A stretch of 5,902 nucleotides of DNA from Oscillospiraceae bacterium (GCA_009776905.1 WRMX01000144.1:498-6399), one strand, 5' to 3'; numbered from the stretch's first letter, positions 1-5,571 are shown. The notes: generated by a model not told the origin, from the letters alone. Made by a program: numbers and translations.

Positions 1-180
1 GGTAAAAGCTACACAGAGAAGGAAGTCAACCAAATCCTTAATAATTGGCATACATTTGAGGATTGGGCAATGTTAAGGCGGGATCTTTTCGATAGACGGT
101 TTTTATGGCGTGATCCAAAAGGCATAGAGTACCGGTTAGAGGAGTGCCAACCCACACTTTCATCGTTTGGATTCGAATAA
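1..180 (+). CDS. DUF2087-domain protein, 3' end only
   Basis: An open frame enters from the left edge in frame 1 and ends at TAA (178-180), giving the last 59 residues of a protein whose start lies outside the window. The piece reads YTEKEVNQIL, then about 10 residues later LRRDLFDRRFLWRD, then GIEYRL. This is the pattern of the DUF2087 domain (YtEkEVN..iL...D...LRR.LvD..fL.R...G..Y). The domain is small and probably nucleic-acid related. It occurs alone or at the C-terminus of HTH (often ArsR-like) transcription factors, so the missing part may be an HTH domain. That is family knowledge and inference; no catalytic site is visible. The last ~11 residues after the domain are not conserved-looking. 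Base composition is AT-rich like the next gene, which follows on the same strand after about 100 bases. Family assignment is fairly sure; biological role is unknown. Confidence 0.8.
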   Translation, partial: GKSYTEKEVNQILNNWHTFEDWAMLRRDLFDRRFLWRDPKGIEYRLEECQPTLSSFGFE

Positions 181-197
181 CCGATATCAAACATGGG

Positions 198-236
198 GGT
201 TCCACCCACACAACCCGGACGCCGCGCGCTTCGGCT
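198..236 (+). repeat. 39-bp leader repeat, copy A (upstream of the NimA-like gene)
   Basis: This sequence matches the reverse complement of 5593-5631 at 34 of 39 positions, counted by hand, with no gaps. The core CCGGACGCCGCGCGCT (215-230) is identical in both. The core can fold: CCGGA (215-219) pairs with TTCGG (230-234), one pair being G-T, and GC pairs inside with one bulged C. It ends 48 bases before the ATG of the downstream gene, so it lies in the likely 5' leader or promoter. It is markedly GC-richer than the surrounding AT-rich DNA. Function unknown: it could be a protein-binding site, an RNA hairpin or a small dispersed repeat. Confidence 0.75.
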
Positions 237-283
237 AATTCGTTTTACGGCCGAAATCATTATGTCTGCGAGGGAGCTTGAAA

Positions 284-760
284 ATGAGAAGGTCGGATAG
301 GGAAATAACGGAAAAGATGGAAATAATGAGGATCGTCGAGAAATGTGATGTATGCCGTCTTGCCTTTGTGGATAATGATGTTCCATACATAGTTCCAATG
401 AATTTTGGATTTGAGTATACTGACGGCAAGTTGATTCTGTATTTCCATGGGGCAAGCGAGGGCAAAAAACATGCTATTATTGCAATAAATCCTAGAGCTT
501 GCTTTGAGATGGATTGTTCCCACAAGCTAATAGAAGCTGAGGAAGCTGCTCATTATACGATGGAGTATGAAAGCGTTATTGGCAATGGTAAAATAAGTTA
601 CATCACAGAAAAAATTGAGAAAACCAAGGCGTTAAACTACTTGATGAAGCAATACGCAAGAGATAAGAGTTTCTCCTTTTCCGACCATGTGATCGAATCG
701 GTAACAGTATTCAAATTGGATGTCCTGGAGTTTGCGGGAAAGCGGTTGAAGAGAGCGTAG
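284..760 (+). CDS. NimA-like pyridoxamine 5'-phosphate oxidase-fold flavoprotein
   Basis: A 158-residue protein with the arrangement of the NimA/PNPOx-like FMN-binding split barrel. It opens MRRSDREIT, continues with a short helix and CDVCRLAFVDNDVPYIVPMN (residues 21-40), then LILYFHGASEGKK (50-62), and ARACFEMD-like strand NPRACFEMD. Family members bind FMN or related cofactors and are annotated as 5-nitroimidazole reductases or general flavin reductases. His55 in YFHGASEGKK sits where NimA proteins carry their conserved histidine. Substrate cannot be deduced, and most relatives are not resistance determinants. ATG at 284 is chosen because AGGGAG (271-276) stands 7 bases before it; a TTG two codons upstream (278) is too close to that site. 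The gene is AT-rich (20 G+C in 60 at 361-420) compared with the ligase (34 in 60 at 2881-2940), which may mean acquisition from elsewhere. It stands alone, with a terminator after it. Confidence 0.85.
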   Translation: MRRSDREITEKMEIMRIVEKCDVCRLAFVDNDVPYIVPMNFGFEYTDGKLILYFHGASEGKKHAIIAINPRACFEMDCSHKLIEAEEAAHYTMEYESVIGNGKISYITEKIEKTKALNYLMKQYARDKSFSFSDHVIESVTVFKLDVLEFAGKRLKRA

Positions 761-779
761 CTAATGGGGCTTAGCTCGG

Positions 780-814
780 AATGACAATGGAGCTTCGCTC
801 AATGTCATTGTTTT
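780..814 (+). terminator. Probable terminator of the NimA-like gene
   Basis: AATGACA (780-786) pairs perfectly with TGTCATT (803-809). Inside, after a small internal loop, GAG (790-792) pairs with CTC (798-800) around a tight loop. GTTTT follows at 810-814. It starts 20 bases after the stop codon. The T-run is short, so termination may be partial. The same DNA contains an imperfect direct repeat, AATGGGGCTTAGCTC (763-777) and AATGGAGCTTCGCTC (786-800), 13 of 15 identical. Confidence 0.6.
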
Positions 815-864
815 CCTGCATTGCCTAAATTTGCGTAAAAATATATTTGCGTGCCGGCGTCATA

Positions 865-905
865 CAAAAATTCACATGCCTCCATGAGCGAATCATGGAG
901 GCATG
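865..905 (-). terminator. Strong intrinsic terminator of the SDR gene
   Basis: CATGCCTCCATGA (875-887) and TCATGGAGGCATG (893-905) form a perfect 13-bp stem with a five-base loop (888-892). Read on the minus strand the stem is followed by TGAATTTTTG, a U-rich tail. On the plus strand no T-run follows, so it serves the leftward SDR transcript. It lies about 125 bases beyond the SDR stop codon, past all copies of the 47-bp repeat, so the repeats would form part of the SDR 3' UTR. Confidence 0.8.
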
Positions 906-918
906 CTGCATTTGCCGC

Positions 919-1066
919 GCGCGGTTCCCAAAGCTCCTAGTCTGCGCCCCAGGCCCTGCCTGAAAGCGCGGCTCCCAAAGCTCCTAGTCTGCGCCCCAGG
1001 CCCTGCCTGAAAGCGCGGCTCCCAAAGCTCCTAGTCTGCGCCCCAGGCCCTGCCTGAAAGCGCGGC
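919..1066 (-). repeat. 47-bp tandem repeat, three copies plus 7 bases, overlapping the SDR stop codon
   Basis: Units begin at 919, 966 and 1013 (47 bp each), followed by a 7-base partial copy GCGCGGC at 1060-1066. The three units are identical except for one base: T at 925 in the outermost copy, C in the other two. The unit nearest the gene (1013-1059) contains the last eight sense codons and the TAG of the SDR gene. The two outer copies are untranslated duplicates of the same sequence. Each unit holds a small hairpin: CAGGC and GCCTG around AGG, on the minus strand. Near-identity implies recent expansion or homogenisation. The stop lies in the first copy read, so copy number would not change the protein. 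Confidence 0.97.
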
Positions 1067-1852
1067 GCCGTTGGGATCGACGACGCATGCGCCCGAATCG
1101 ACGGGAAGCACCGTGCCTGTGATCATCGCTGAATCGTCCCCCGCGAAGAACACGACGGCGCCGGTGATCTGATCCGTGGTCGCCGCATGCGCCAACGGGT
1201 TGAAGCGCGTCATGTAGTCAAGCGCGCCGGTGATGTCCGTGCCCAGCGAGTTTGCCAGCCCTTGCATGGAGTTTTCAAGCATTGCGGTGCGAGTCGCTCC
1301 GGGGCAGACGACGTTGCAGCGGATGTTATCCTTGCCAAAGTCAAGAGCTACCGACTGCGAAAGCCCTATCAGCCCGGATTTTGACGAACAGTATGCCGGC
1401 ATTGCCGGAATTCTGCGCAGGCCGGCGAGCGATGCAATGTTGACAATCGAGCCTCCGCCCGCATCTACCATGAAGGGAATGGCATATTTCATCGTGTAAA
1501 ACGGGCCATACAGATTGGTTTCGAGGACGCTCTTCCATTGCTCAATCGAAACATCGACAACGTTTCCGGAGGGGTCGATGCCCGCATTGTTGACCAAAAT
1601 GTCGATTTTCCCGCCGAATTTCACCGTGGCATCTACCATTGCTTTTGCATCGTCGGGGTTTCGGACATCGCCCGCAAACGGGAGGACGCTGCCTTCCGGT
1701 ATTGCCGAGACTGTTTCCGCGAGCGCTTCCATGCGGCGCCCGGTTATGACGATTTTTGCGCCTTCCGCCACGAATCGTTTCGCAATGGCCGCGCCTATTC
1801 CGCTGCCTCCGCCTGTGATCAGTGCTACTTTGCCATTTAGTAGTCCGCTCAT
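1031..1852 (-). CDS. Short-chain dehydrogenase/reductase (classical SDR)
   Basis: A 273-residue NAD(P)-dependent oxidoreductase of the classical SDR family, soluble and cytoplasmic. The Rossmann cofactor motif TGGGSGIG is at 13-20, with ITGRR at 36-40; the Arg after Gly38 favours NADP(H). AGDV is at 60-63 and NNAG at 88-91. The catalytic tetrad is complete: Asn113, Ser141, Tyr154 and Lys158 (YCSSK). PGATRTAM follows. The substrate cannot be read from sequence; relatives include 3-oxoacyl-ACP reductases and sugar, steroid or alcohol dehydrogenases. ATG at 1852 is chosen because AAGGAGG lies 7 bases upstream. The frame is open for another 45 codons upstream, but that stretch contains the predicted promoter. 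The C-terminus is longer than the usual ~250 residues: after LPVDSG, where most SDRs end near VDGG, there are about 20 more residues. Its last codons lie in the 47-bp repeat. The gene diverges from the ligase and has its own terminator. Confidence 0.95.
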   Translation of the reverse strand: MSGLLNGKVALITGGGSGIGAAIAKRFVAEGAKIVITGRRMEALAETVSAIPEGSVLPFAGDVRNPDDAKAMVDATVKFGGKIDILVNNAGIDPSGNVVDVSIEQWKSVLETNLYGPFYTMKYAIPFMVDAGGGSIVNIASLAGLRRIPAMPAYCSSKSGLIGLSQSVALDFGKDNIRCNVVCPGATRTAMLENSMQGLANSLGTDITGALDYMTRFNPLAHAATTDQITGAVVFFAGDDSAMITGTVLPVDSGACVVDPNGAALSGRAWGAD

Positions 1853-1958
1853 TATTATTCCTCCTTGATTATTTATTGTTTCGTTATTAAGTGTGAAGCA
1901 AATGATGCGTTTGGGGTTTGGGACAAAAGTCCAAAACGGCCAGCCCATGTTTTCCCAC

Positions 1959-1987
1959 ATTTTATCAAAGCGTCTCATGGAATGCAA
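1959..1987 (-). promoter_or_regulatory. Candidate sigma-70 promoter of the SDR gene
   Basis: On the minus strand TTGCAT (1987-1982) and TAAAAT (1964-1959) are separated by 17 bases. The -10 box matches consensus at 5 of 6 positions, the -35 at 3 of 6. Transcription would start near 1952, giving a leader of about 100 nt. The leader contains a small inverted repeat, GGAC-AAAA-GTCC (1921-1932). Not proven; no better pair seen. Confidence 0.45.
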
Positions 1988-2037
1988 GCAAAATGAAATA
2001 TTTGGCGCATGATAATTGCAGGCATTTTAGTTGCGGG

Positions 2038-2066
2038 TTGTTGTCGAAATGAGATTATGGTATTAT
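2038..2066 (+). promoter_or_regulatory. Candidate sigma-70 promoter of the ligase gene
   Basis: TTGTTG (2038-2043) and TATTAT (2061-2066) are 17 bases apart. The -10 box matches consensus at 5 of 6 positions, the -35 only at 3. Transcription would start near 2073. If real, this rules out the upstream in-frame ATG at 2065 as a start and favours the ATG at 2137. Confidence 0.4.
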
Positions 2067-2123
2067 GGGGGGAGAAATGGAATGCATCACAGACTTTGCG
2101 CGCGCTGCGGAAGCGCTGAAATC

Positions 2124-2139
2124 GGAGGTTACAAATATG
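2124..2139 (+). promoter_or_regulatory. Ribosome binding site that decides the ligase start
   Basis: GGAGG (2124-2128) is followed by eight bases and ATG (2137-2139). This is the best-spaced site for the ligase frame. The alternatives are ATG 2065, with nothing convincing upstream, and ATG 2077, whose G-rich run (2067-2074) is only about two bases away. The 24 codons between 2065 and 2137 are open and could be coding, so a longer product is not excluded. Confidence 0.65.
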
Positions 2140-3441
2140 GCAATTAACGACAGTGAAGACAAGAAGGTCATGGAGCTGTTCTCGCTTTTGGCGCAGACGG
2201 CATCGACTCTTGCGAAACGCGACATCCTAACGCAGAACAGCGGGAACGAGAGGTTCAAATTCTTTCTCGATTGCCTGTTGAACCCATTTTTGATCACAGG
2301 GATTTCCGCAAAAAAAATTTCCAAGGATGTAGACAAACCGCAAACAAGGGAATTTGCCTCTTTTCTCGAACTGATGCGCTATATCTTTGATAACAACACA
2401 GGCTCCGATGAAGTCATCGCAAACATCGTTGGATTCCTTGCGGAACAGGAGAGCGAGCTGAGAGCGTTTTATGTTTCAATTATCACCAAAAGCGCGCGGA
2501 TAGGCTGCGACGTAAAATCGATCAACAAGGCATTTGGCGAAGAGTTCATCCCGCAGTGGGAAGTCCAGCAGGCATATAATATCGACAAGTCTCCTCTTAA
2601 AGAGAATGAATGGTTCTCATTGACGGAGAAGCTAAACGGGGTACGCGGGACATTTTTCGAGGGCAAGATCATTAGCCGCCAAGGCAAGGAGTTTGCGGGG
2701 CTGGAGCACATTACGGGGGACATCGGGCGGCTGCTTGAGGATTCTGAGAAATGGGTACTCGATGGCGAGCTCATCAGGAACAACAGCGAAGGGCTGTCGG
2801 ACAATGAAAACTTCCGCATCGGGACCGGGCTGCTCAGCCAGGACGACGCGGATAAGCGCAGCATAAGGCTCGTCGTGTTCGACGTTCTGCCGAAGGATGA
2901 ATTTGTGGCGGGCGAGAGCGCGCTCACATATAAAGACCGCCTACCGGCGCTGCGCGAAATGGGTGCGAAAGCCGCCGTGCTGGGGCTGGAGCATGTCGGA
3001 GTGGTGGAAAACCTATATGTCGGGAACGATGCGGCGACAATCGATAGTTGCCTCGACAGGATGGTTGCCGAGGATAAGGAAGGGCTGATGCTGAACCGCG
3101 ACAGCAAGTATTATCGGAAGCGGCATAATGGGATTTTAAAGGTGAAGAGGTTCTACACCGTTGACTTGAAGGTCCTTTCGGTGGAGGAAGGCGCCGGAAG
3201 GCTCGCCGGGAGGCTTGGCGCGTTTGTCGTCGATTACAAGGGGAACACACTAAATGTCGGGTCCGGAATGTCGGACGAACAGCGCGATGAATTTTGGCGA
3301 AACCGCGATGAGCTGGCCGGGCGGGTAATCGAGGTCAAGTATAAGGAAGAGAGCAGCGACAAGAAGACCGGGCTGCTGAGCTTGCAATTCCCGATTTTTG
3401 TGTCGCTGCGCGAGGAGGGGAAAGAAGAGAGTTATTTTTAG
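2137..3441 (+). CDS. ATP-dependent DNA ligase
   Basis: A 434-residue nick-sealing enzyme of the ATP-dependent, phage-type DNA ligase family. It forms a lysine-AMP intermediate, passes AMP to a 5' phosphate and joins the nick. The N-terminal ~150 residues are a helical DNA-binding-type region. The nucleotidyltransferase motifs follow in order: motif I KLNGVR with nucleophile Lys165; motif III WVLDGEL (Asp209, Glu211); motif IIIa LVVFDVL (~245-251); motif IV EGLML (Glu315); motif V LKVKRF (Lys335, Lys337). An OB-fold follows (~340-434), ending with VIEVKYKEES and SLQFPIF. Motif I carries Asn167 where the common form is KxDGxR; the other key residues are present, so activity is plausible. Essential bacterial replication uses the NAD-dependent LigA, so this is probably an accessory repair ligase. 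No Ku, polymerase or phage gene adjoins it. Start chosen from the ribosome binding site at 2124-2128. No clear intrinsic terminator follows; the next bases are a tandem repeat. Confidence 0.92.
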   Translation: MAINDSEDKKVMELFSLLAQTASTLAKRDILTQNSGNERFKFFLDCLLNPFLITGISAKKISKDVDKPQTREFASFLELMRYIFDNNTGSDEVIANIVGFLAEQESELRAFYVSIITKSARIGCDVKSINKAFGEEFIPQWEVQQAYNIDKSPLKENEWFSLTEKLNGVRGTFFEGKIISRQGKEFAGLEHITGDIGRLLEDSEKWVLDGELIRNNSEGLSDNENFRIGTGLLSQDDADKRSIRLVVFDVLPKDEFVAGESALTYKDRLPALREMGAKAAVLGLEHVGVVENLYVGNDAATIDSCLDRMVAEDKEGLMLNRDSKYYRKRHNGILKVKRFYTVDLKVLSVEEGAGRLAGRLGAFVVDYKGNTLNVGSGMSDEQRDEFWRNRDELAGRVIEVKYKEESSDKKTGLLSLQFPIFVSLREEGKEESYF

Positions 3442-3442
3442 C

Positions 3443-3507
3443 GCCTGAACGGTGCTCAAAGAAGCCTGAAACGGTGCTCAAAAGACCCTGGAACGGTGCT
3501 CAAAGGA
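3443..3507. repeat. Three-unit 21/22-bp tandem repeat filling the gap between convergent stop codons
   Basis: Units are 3443-3463 (21 bp), 3464-3485 (22 bp) and 3486-3507 (22 bp). The shared core is CCTGRA(A)ACGGTGCTCAAA. The length difference is one A in the GAAC/GAAAC run. The array begins one base after the ligase TAG (3439-3441) and ends on the base before the MATE stop codon (3508-3510 on the minus strand), so it fills the intergenic space. I see no stable hairpin with a T-run in it, so it does not look like a standard intrinsic terminator, although it occupies the terminator position of both genes. Confidence 0.95.
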
Positions 3508-4887
3508 TCATTGCGTGACCGTCGGAGGGCTGTCAGCATCGCCACGCATGAGCTTGAACAGCGGAAAGCCCAACAGAACAGCTATGCCGGTCGTCAGCAT
3601 GTCTGCCGAGGGTTGCGCCCAAACGAAACCGTCAAACCCAAAGAAGTGGCTCAAAAGGAATATCAAAGGCAGATAGAACAGACACTGGCGGCCCATCGTG
3701 ATGATGGTGGACTGGATTGGCTTCCCGAACGCCTGGAACGAAACCATCATCATAACCTGCAAGCCAACGAAAGGTATGCCATACACGAATATTCGCATGA
3801 TAGCGACGCCCGCCTCGATCGTCGCTGCATCGTCAATGAAGAATCTGATCAGGCTTGCTCCGAACAGCCGCAAGACGAGGCTTCCCGCAAAGCAAAGCAC
3901 CGTCGCGTATATCAGCGTCAGCTTAAAACCTTTCCTTAGGCGTTCGAATTGACGAGCGCCGTAGTTGTATCCGGCAAAAGGCTGGTAGCCCTGGACGAGA
4001 GCGAATATTACCATAAAGAACATGCTTGTCACCCGCATTTGGACGCCGCTGCCTGCAAGGACATTGTCGCCATAGCTTGCAAGGATGCGGTTTCCAATTA
4101 TCTGCGATCCGCTCATTATAATATTGCTCAACCCCGCAGGGACTCCGATCGACAGGATTTGCCTCATCATTTGGCCGTTTGGCTTGAAATCCGCGGGCTT
4201 TATCGATAGCGTCGTTTCTTTTGACAGGAAGTAACGGACGCCATATATGAACGCCACGAACTGCCCGGCGATTGTCGCCCAGGCCGCGCCGGCTGTGCCC
4301 CAATCGAAGACCAATATAAAGATGGGATCGAGAATAATGTTGAGGACTATGCCGATGAGCTGGAGCAGCATCGCTTTTTTTGCTGCTCCCTCGCTGCGCA
4401 TCTGGCCGCTCATCACGGCGCCGGACGCGGCAAACGCCATAAACATGCAAACGACGGAGAAATAGTCGTTGGTATGCTTGAATGTAGCGTCGCTTGCGCC
4501 AATCAACCGCAGCGCGGGGCCCTTGATGGACAGCAGCACGATGGTCAACAGGGCGCCGACGCAGAAAGCGCAATAGAATGAAACGGTCGCGGTGTGCTTT
4601 GCCTCATCGTTCCGCTTCGCTCCGAGCATCCTGGAAATGTAGCTGGAGCCGCCGGTCGCGAATATGTTACCCAAGGCTTGCGACAACATGAAGAGAGGGT
4701 TTGCAAGGGCTATCGCTGCGACCATGTTCGGGTCGCCTGTCTGGCCGATAAAGTACATATCCGTCATGTTGTATATCGACTGCGCGAGCATGGCCAGCAT
4801 CATCGGCAGCGCGAGCCGGATGATAGCCGTGCTGATGGGCGCCGAGTCCATTAGCTCAACGCCCGTGTATTTTTTCTTTTCGTTCAT
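3508..4887 (-). CDS. MATE-family multidrug efflux transporter (MepA-like)
   Basis: A 459-residue inner-membrane antiporter of the MATE family, which exports cationic drugs and toxins using Na+ or H+ gradients. The protein is hydrophobic throughout, in the family's usual length range and compatible with 12 transmembrane helices in two six-helix halves. Recognisable pieces are LALPMMLAML (25-34) in helix 1, NMTDMYFIGQTG (40-51), LNIILDPIFI (182-191) and QPFAGYNYGARQFER (302-316), a signature of MepA-like members. A cytoplasmic hydrophilic N-terminus (MNEKKKYTG) precedes helix 1. ATG at 4887 has AGGAGG five bases upstream. The upstream neighbour in the same direction is a MarR regulator, as in the Staphylococcus MepR/MepA pair, which suggests repression relieved by drug ligands; this is inference. 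The 206 bases between the two genes are mostly a 14-bp repeat array. Drug spectrum cannot be predicted. Confidence 0.93.
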   Translation of the reverse strand: MNEKKKYTGVELMDSAPISTAIIRLALPMMLAMLAQSIYNMTDMYFIGQTGDPNMVAAIALANPLFMLSQALGNIFATGGSSYISRMLGAKRNDEAKHTATVSFYCAFCVGALLTIVLLSIKGPALRLIGASDATFKHTNDYFSVVCMFMAFAASGAVMSGQMRSEGAAKKAMLLQLIGIVLNIILDPIFILVFDWGTAGAAWATIAGQFVAFIYGVRYFLSKETTLSIKPADFKPNGQMMRQILSIGVPAGLSNIIMSGSQIIGNRILASYGDNVLAGSGVQMRVTSMFFMVIFALVQGYQPFAGYNYGARQFERLRKGFKLTLIYATVLCFAGSLVLRLFGASLIRFFIDDAATIEAGVAIMRIFVYGIPFVGLQVMMMVSFQAFGKPIQSTIITMGRQCLFYLPLIFLLSHFFGFDGFVWAQPSADMLTTGIAVLLGFPLFKLMRGDADSPPTVTQ

Positions 4888-4909
4888 CGATGCCTCCTGT
4901 GTGATAGCG

Positions 4910-5105
4910 TGGTATTGATATTACGCTATTGATATTGCGCTATTGATATTACGCTATTGGTATTGCGGTATTGGTACTGCGCTAGTGATGTTGCGGTAGA
5001 GGTGTTGCGCCATTGGTATTGCGGTAGCGGAGTTGCCTCATGGGCGTTGCAACAGCGGTGCTGCGGTAGTGGTGTTGCGGTAGCGGAGTTGCGCTATTGG
5101 ATGGT
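4910..5105 (-). repeat. 14-bp degenerate tandem array between marR and MATE genes
   Basis: Thirteen consecutive 14-bp units run from 4910 to 5091 without spacing errors. Read on the plus strand they approximate CGSTAKTGGTRTTG. A more divergent unit at 5092-5105 overlaps the stop codon (5094-5096) and last codons of the marR gene. Units near the pump are AT-rich and nearly identical, for example CGCTATTGATATTG at 4924-4937 and CGCTATTGATATTA at 4938-4951. Units near marR are GC-richer, and CGGTAGCGGAGTTG occurs exactly twice (5022-5035 and 5078-5091). The array ends about 14 bases before the AGGAGG of the MATE gene. It contains no obvious terminator or promoter. Role unknown: mRNA spacer, repeated protein-binding site, or simple slippage product. 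Confidence 0.95.
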
Positions 5106-5516
5106 GTCGTAGACGATGCGCAGCATCCGAATGAAATATTGCTGCTCGACATCCGTAAGCCCCGACAGCATATGGGTTTCAGATTGTTCGACCTCGCTGA
5201 TAGTCGTCTTACGAAACATTTCGCCATCCGGAGTGAGCTTGACGAGCTTGACGCGGTTGTCGTCAGGCGCTACGGTCGCATGCACGAAGCCTTTTGCTTC
5301 CAGCCTGTGGACTATCCCAACGATTGTGGATTGCGCGACGTTGAAGCGACGTTCCAGCTCTTTGAGCGGTTTTGCATCGCTGCCATCCTCGCCGAGCTCC
5401 ATTAGCACGCGCAGCTGCGTCAGCGTCAGGCCTTTCGCGCGCAATGAGTTGTCAGCTTGTCTGCGTATTGTGTCATGGATTTGTTTTATCAGCAATCCGC
5501 ATGATTCTTTTTGCAT
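5094..5516 (-). CDS. MarR-family transcriptional regulator
   Basis: A 140-residue MarR-type winged-helix regulator, normally a DNA-binding dimer whose affinity changes with small phenolic or cationic ligands. LTLTQLRVLMEL (30-41) begins the DNA-binding domain. The helix-turn-helix runs through LKELERRFNVAQSTIVGIVHRLEAKGFV (51-78), with AQSTIVGIVHRL as recognition helix. The wing (80-93) carries the typical DDNR at 85-88 and is followed by LTPDGE. Flanking helices at both ends would make the dimer interface. ATG at 5516 has GGAGG seven bases upstream; the frame is open for 40 further codons, but that stretch is the leader with the promoter behind it. The downstream MATE pump, in the same orientation, is the probable regulated target, probably together with marR itself. 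The stop codon lies within the edge of the 14-bp repeat array. Confidence 0.92.
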   Translation of the reverse strand: MQKESCGLLIKQIHDTIRRQADNSLRAKGLTLTQLRVLMELGEDGSDAKPLKELERRFNVAQSTIVGIVHRLEAKGFVHATVAPDDNRVKLVKLTPDGEMFRKTTISEVEQSETHMLSGLTDVEQQYFIRMLRIVYDTIQ

Positions 5517-5556
5517 GGTGAGGCCTCCCTTGGCGAGCGAGCTGTCCCGATGGGTT

Positions 5557-5571
5557 GTGGGCGCAGCCCAC
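5557..5571. promoter_or_regulatory. Inverted repeat in the marR leader
   Basis: GTGGGC (5557-5562) and GCCCAC (5566-5571) are perfect inverted arms around GCA. It lies about 40 bases before the marR start codon and about 60 bases after the predicted transcription start. It may be a binding site for the MarR protein or an RNA hairpin. MarR operators more often overlap the promoter, so the autoregulation idea is weak. Confidence 0.4.

Noticed and set aside
198..236. Integron attC site or insertion-sequence end
   Set aside because: No integrase, no transposase, no target-site duplication and no attC core sites are visible. The two copies are over 5 kb apart with ordinary genes between them.
1853..1987. 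45-residue N-terminal extension of the SDR protein
   Set aside because: The Rossmann fold begins a few residues after the Met at 1852, which has a strong, well-spaced ribosome binding site. The upstream stretch holds the likely promoter.
2137..3441. Ligase as a sign of a prophage
   Set aside because: The family is common in phages, but no integrase, structural, lysis or replication gene is adjacent.
3496..3939. Plus-strand frame opposite the MATE gene
   Set aside because: It is antisense to a well-supported transporter, with no ribosome binding site or protein-family resemblance.
4910..5105. CRISPR array
   Set aside because: The 14-bp units are directly adjacent with no unique spacers, and no Cas gene is present.
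4982..5227. Minus-strand frame of 81 codons with repeated LPQHH-like segments
   Set aside because: It is the 14-bp array and part of marR read in another frame. Low-stop repeats give open frames by chance, and no ribosome binding site precedes it.
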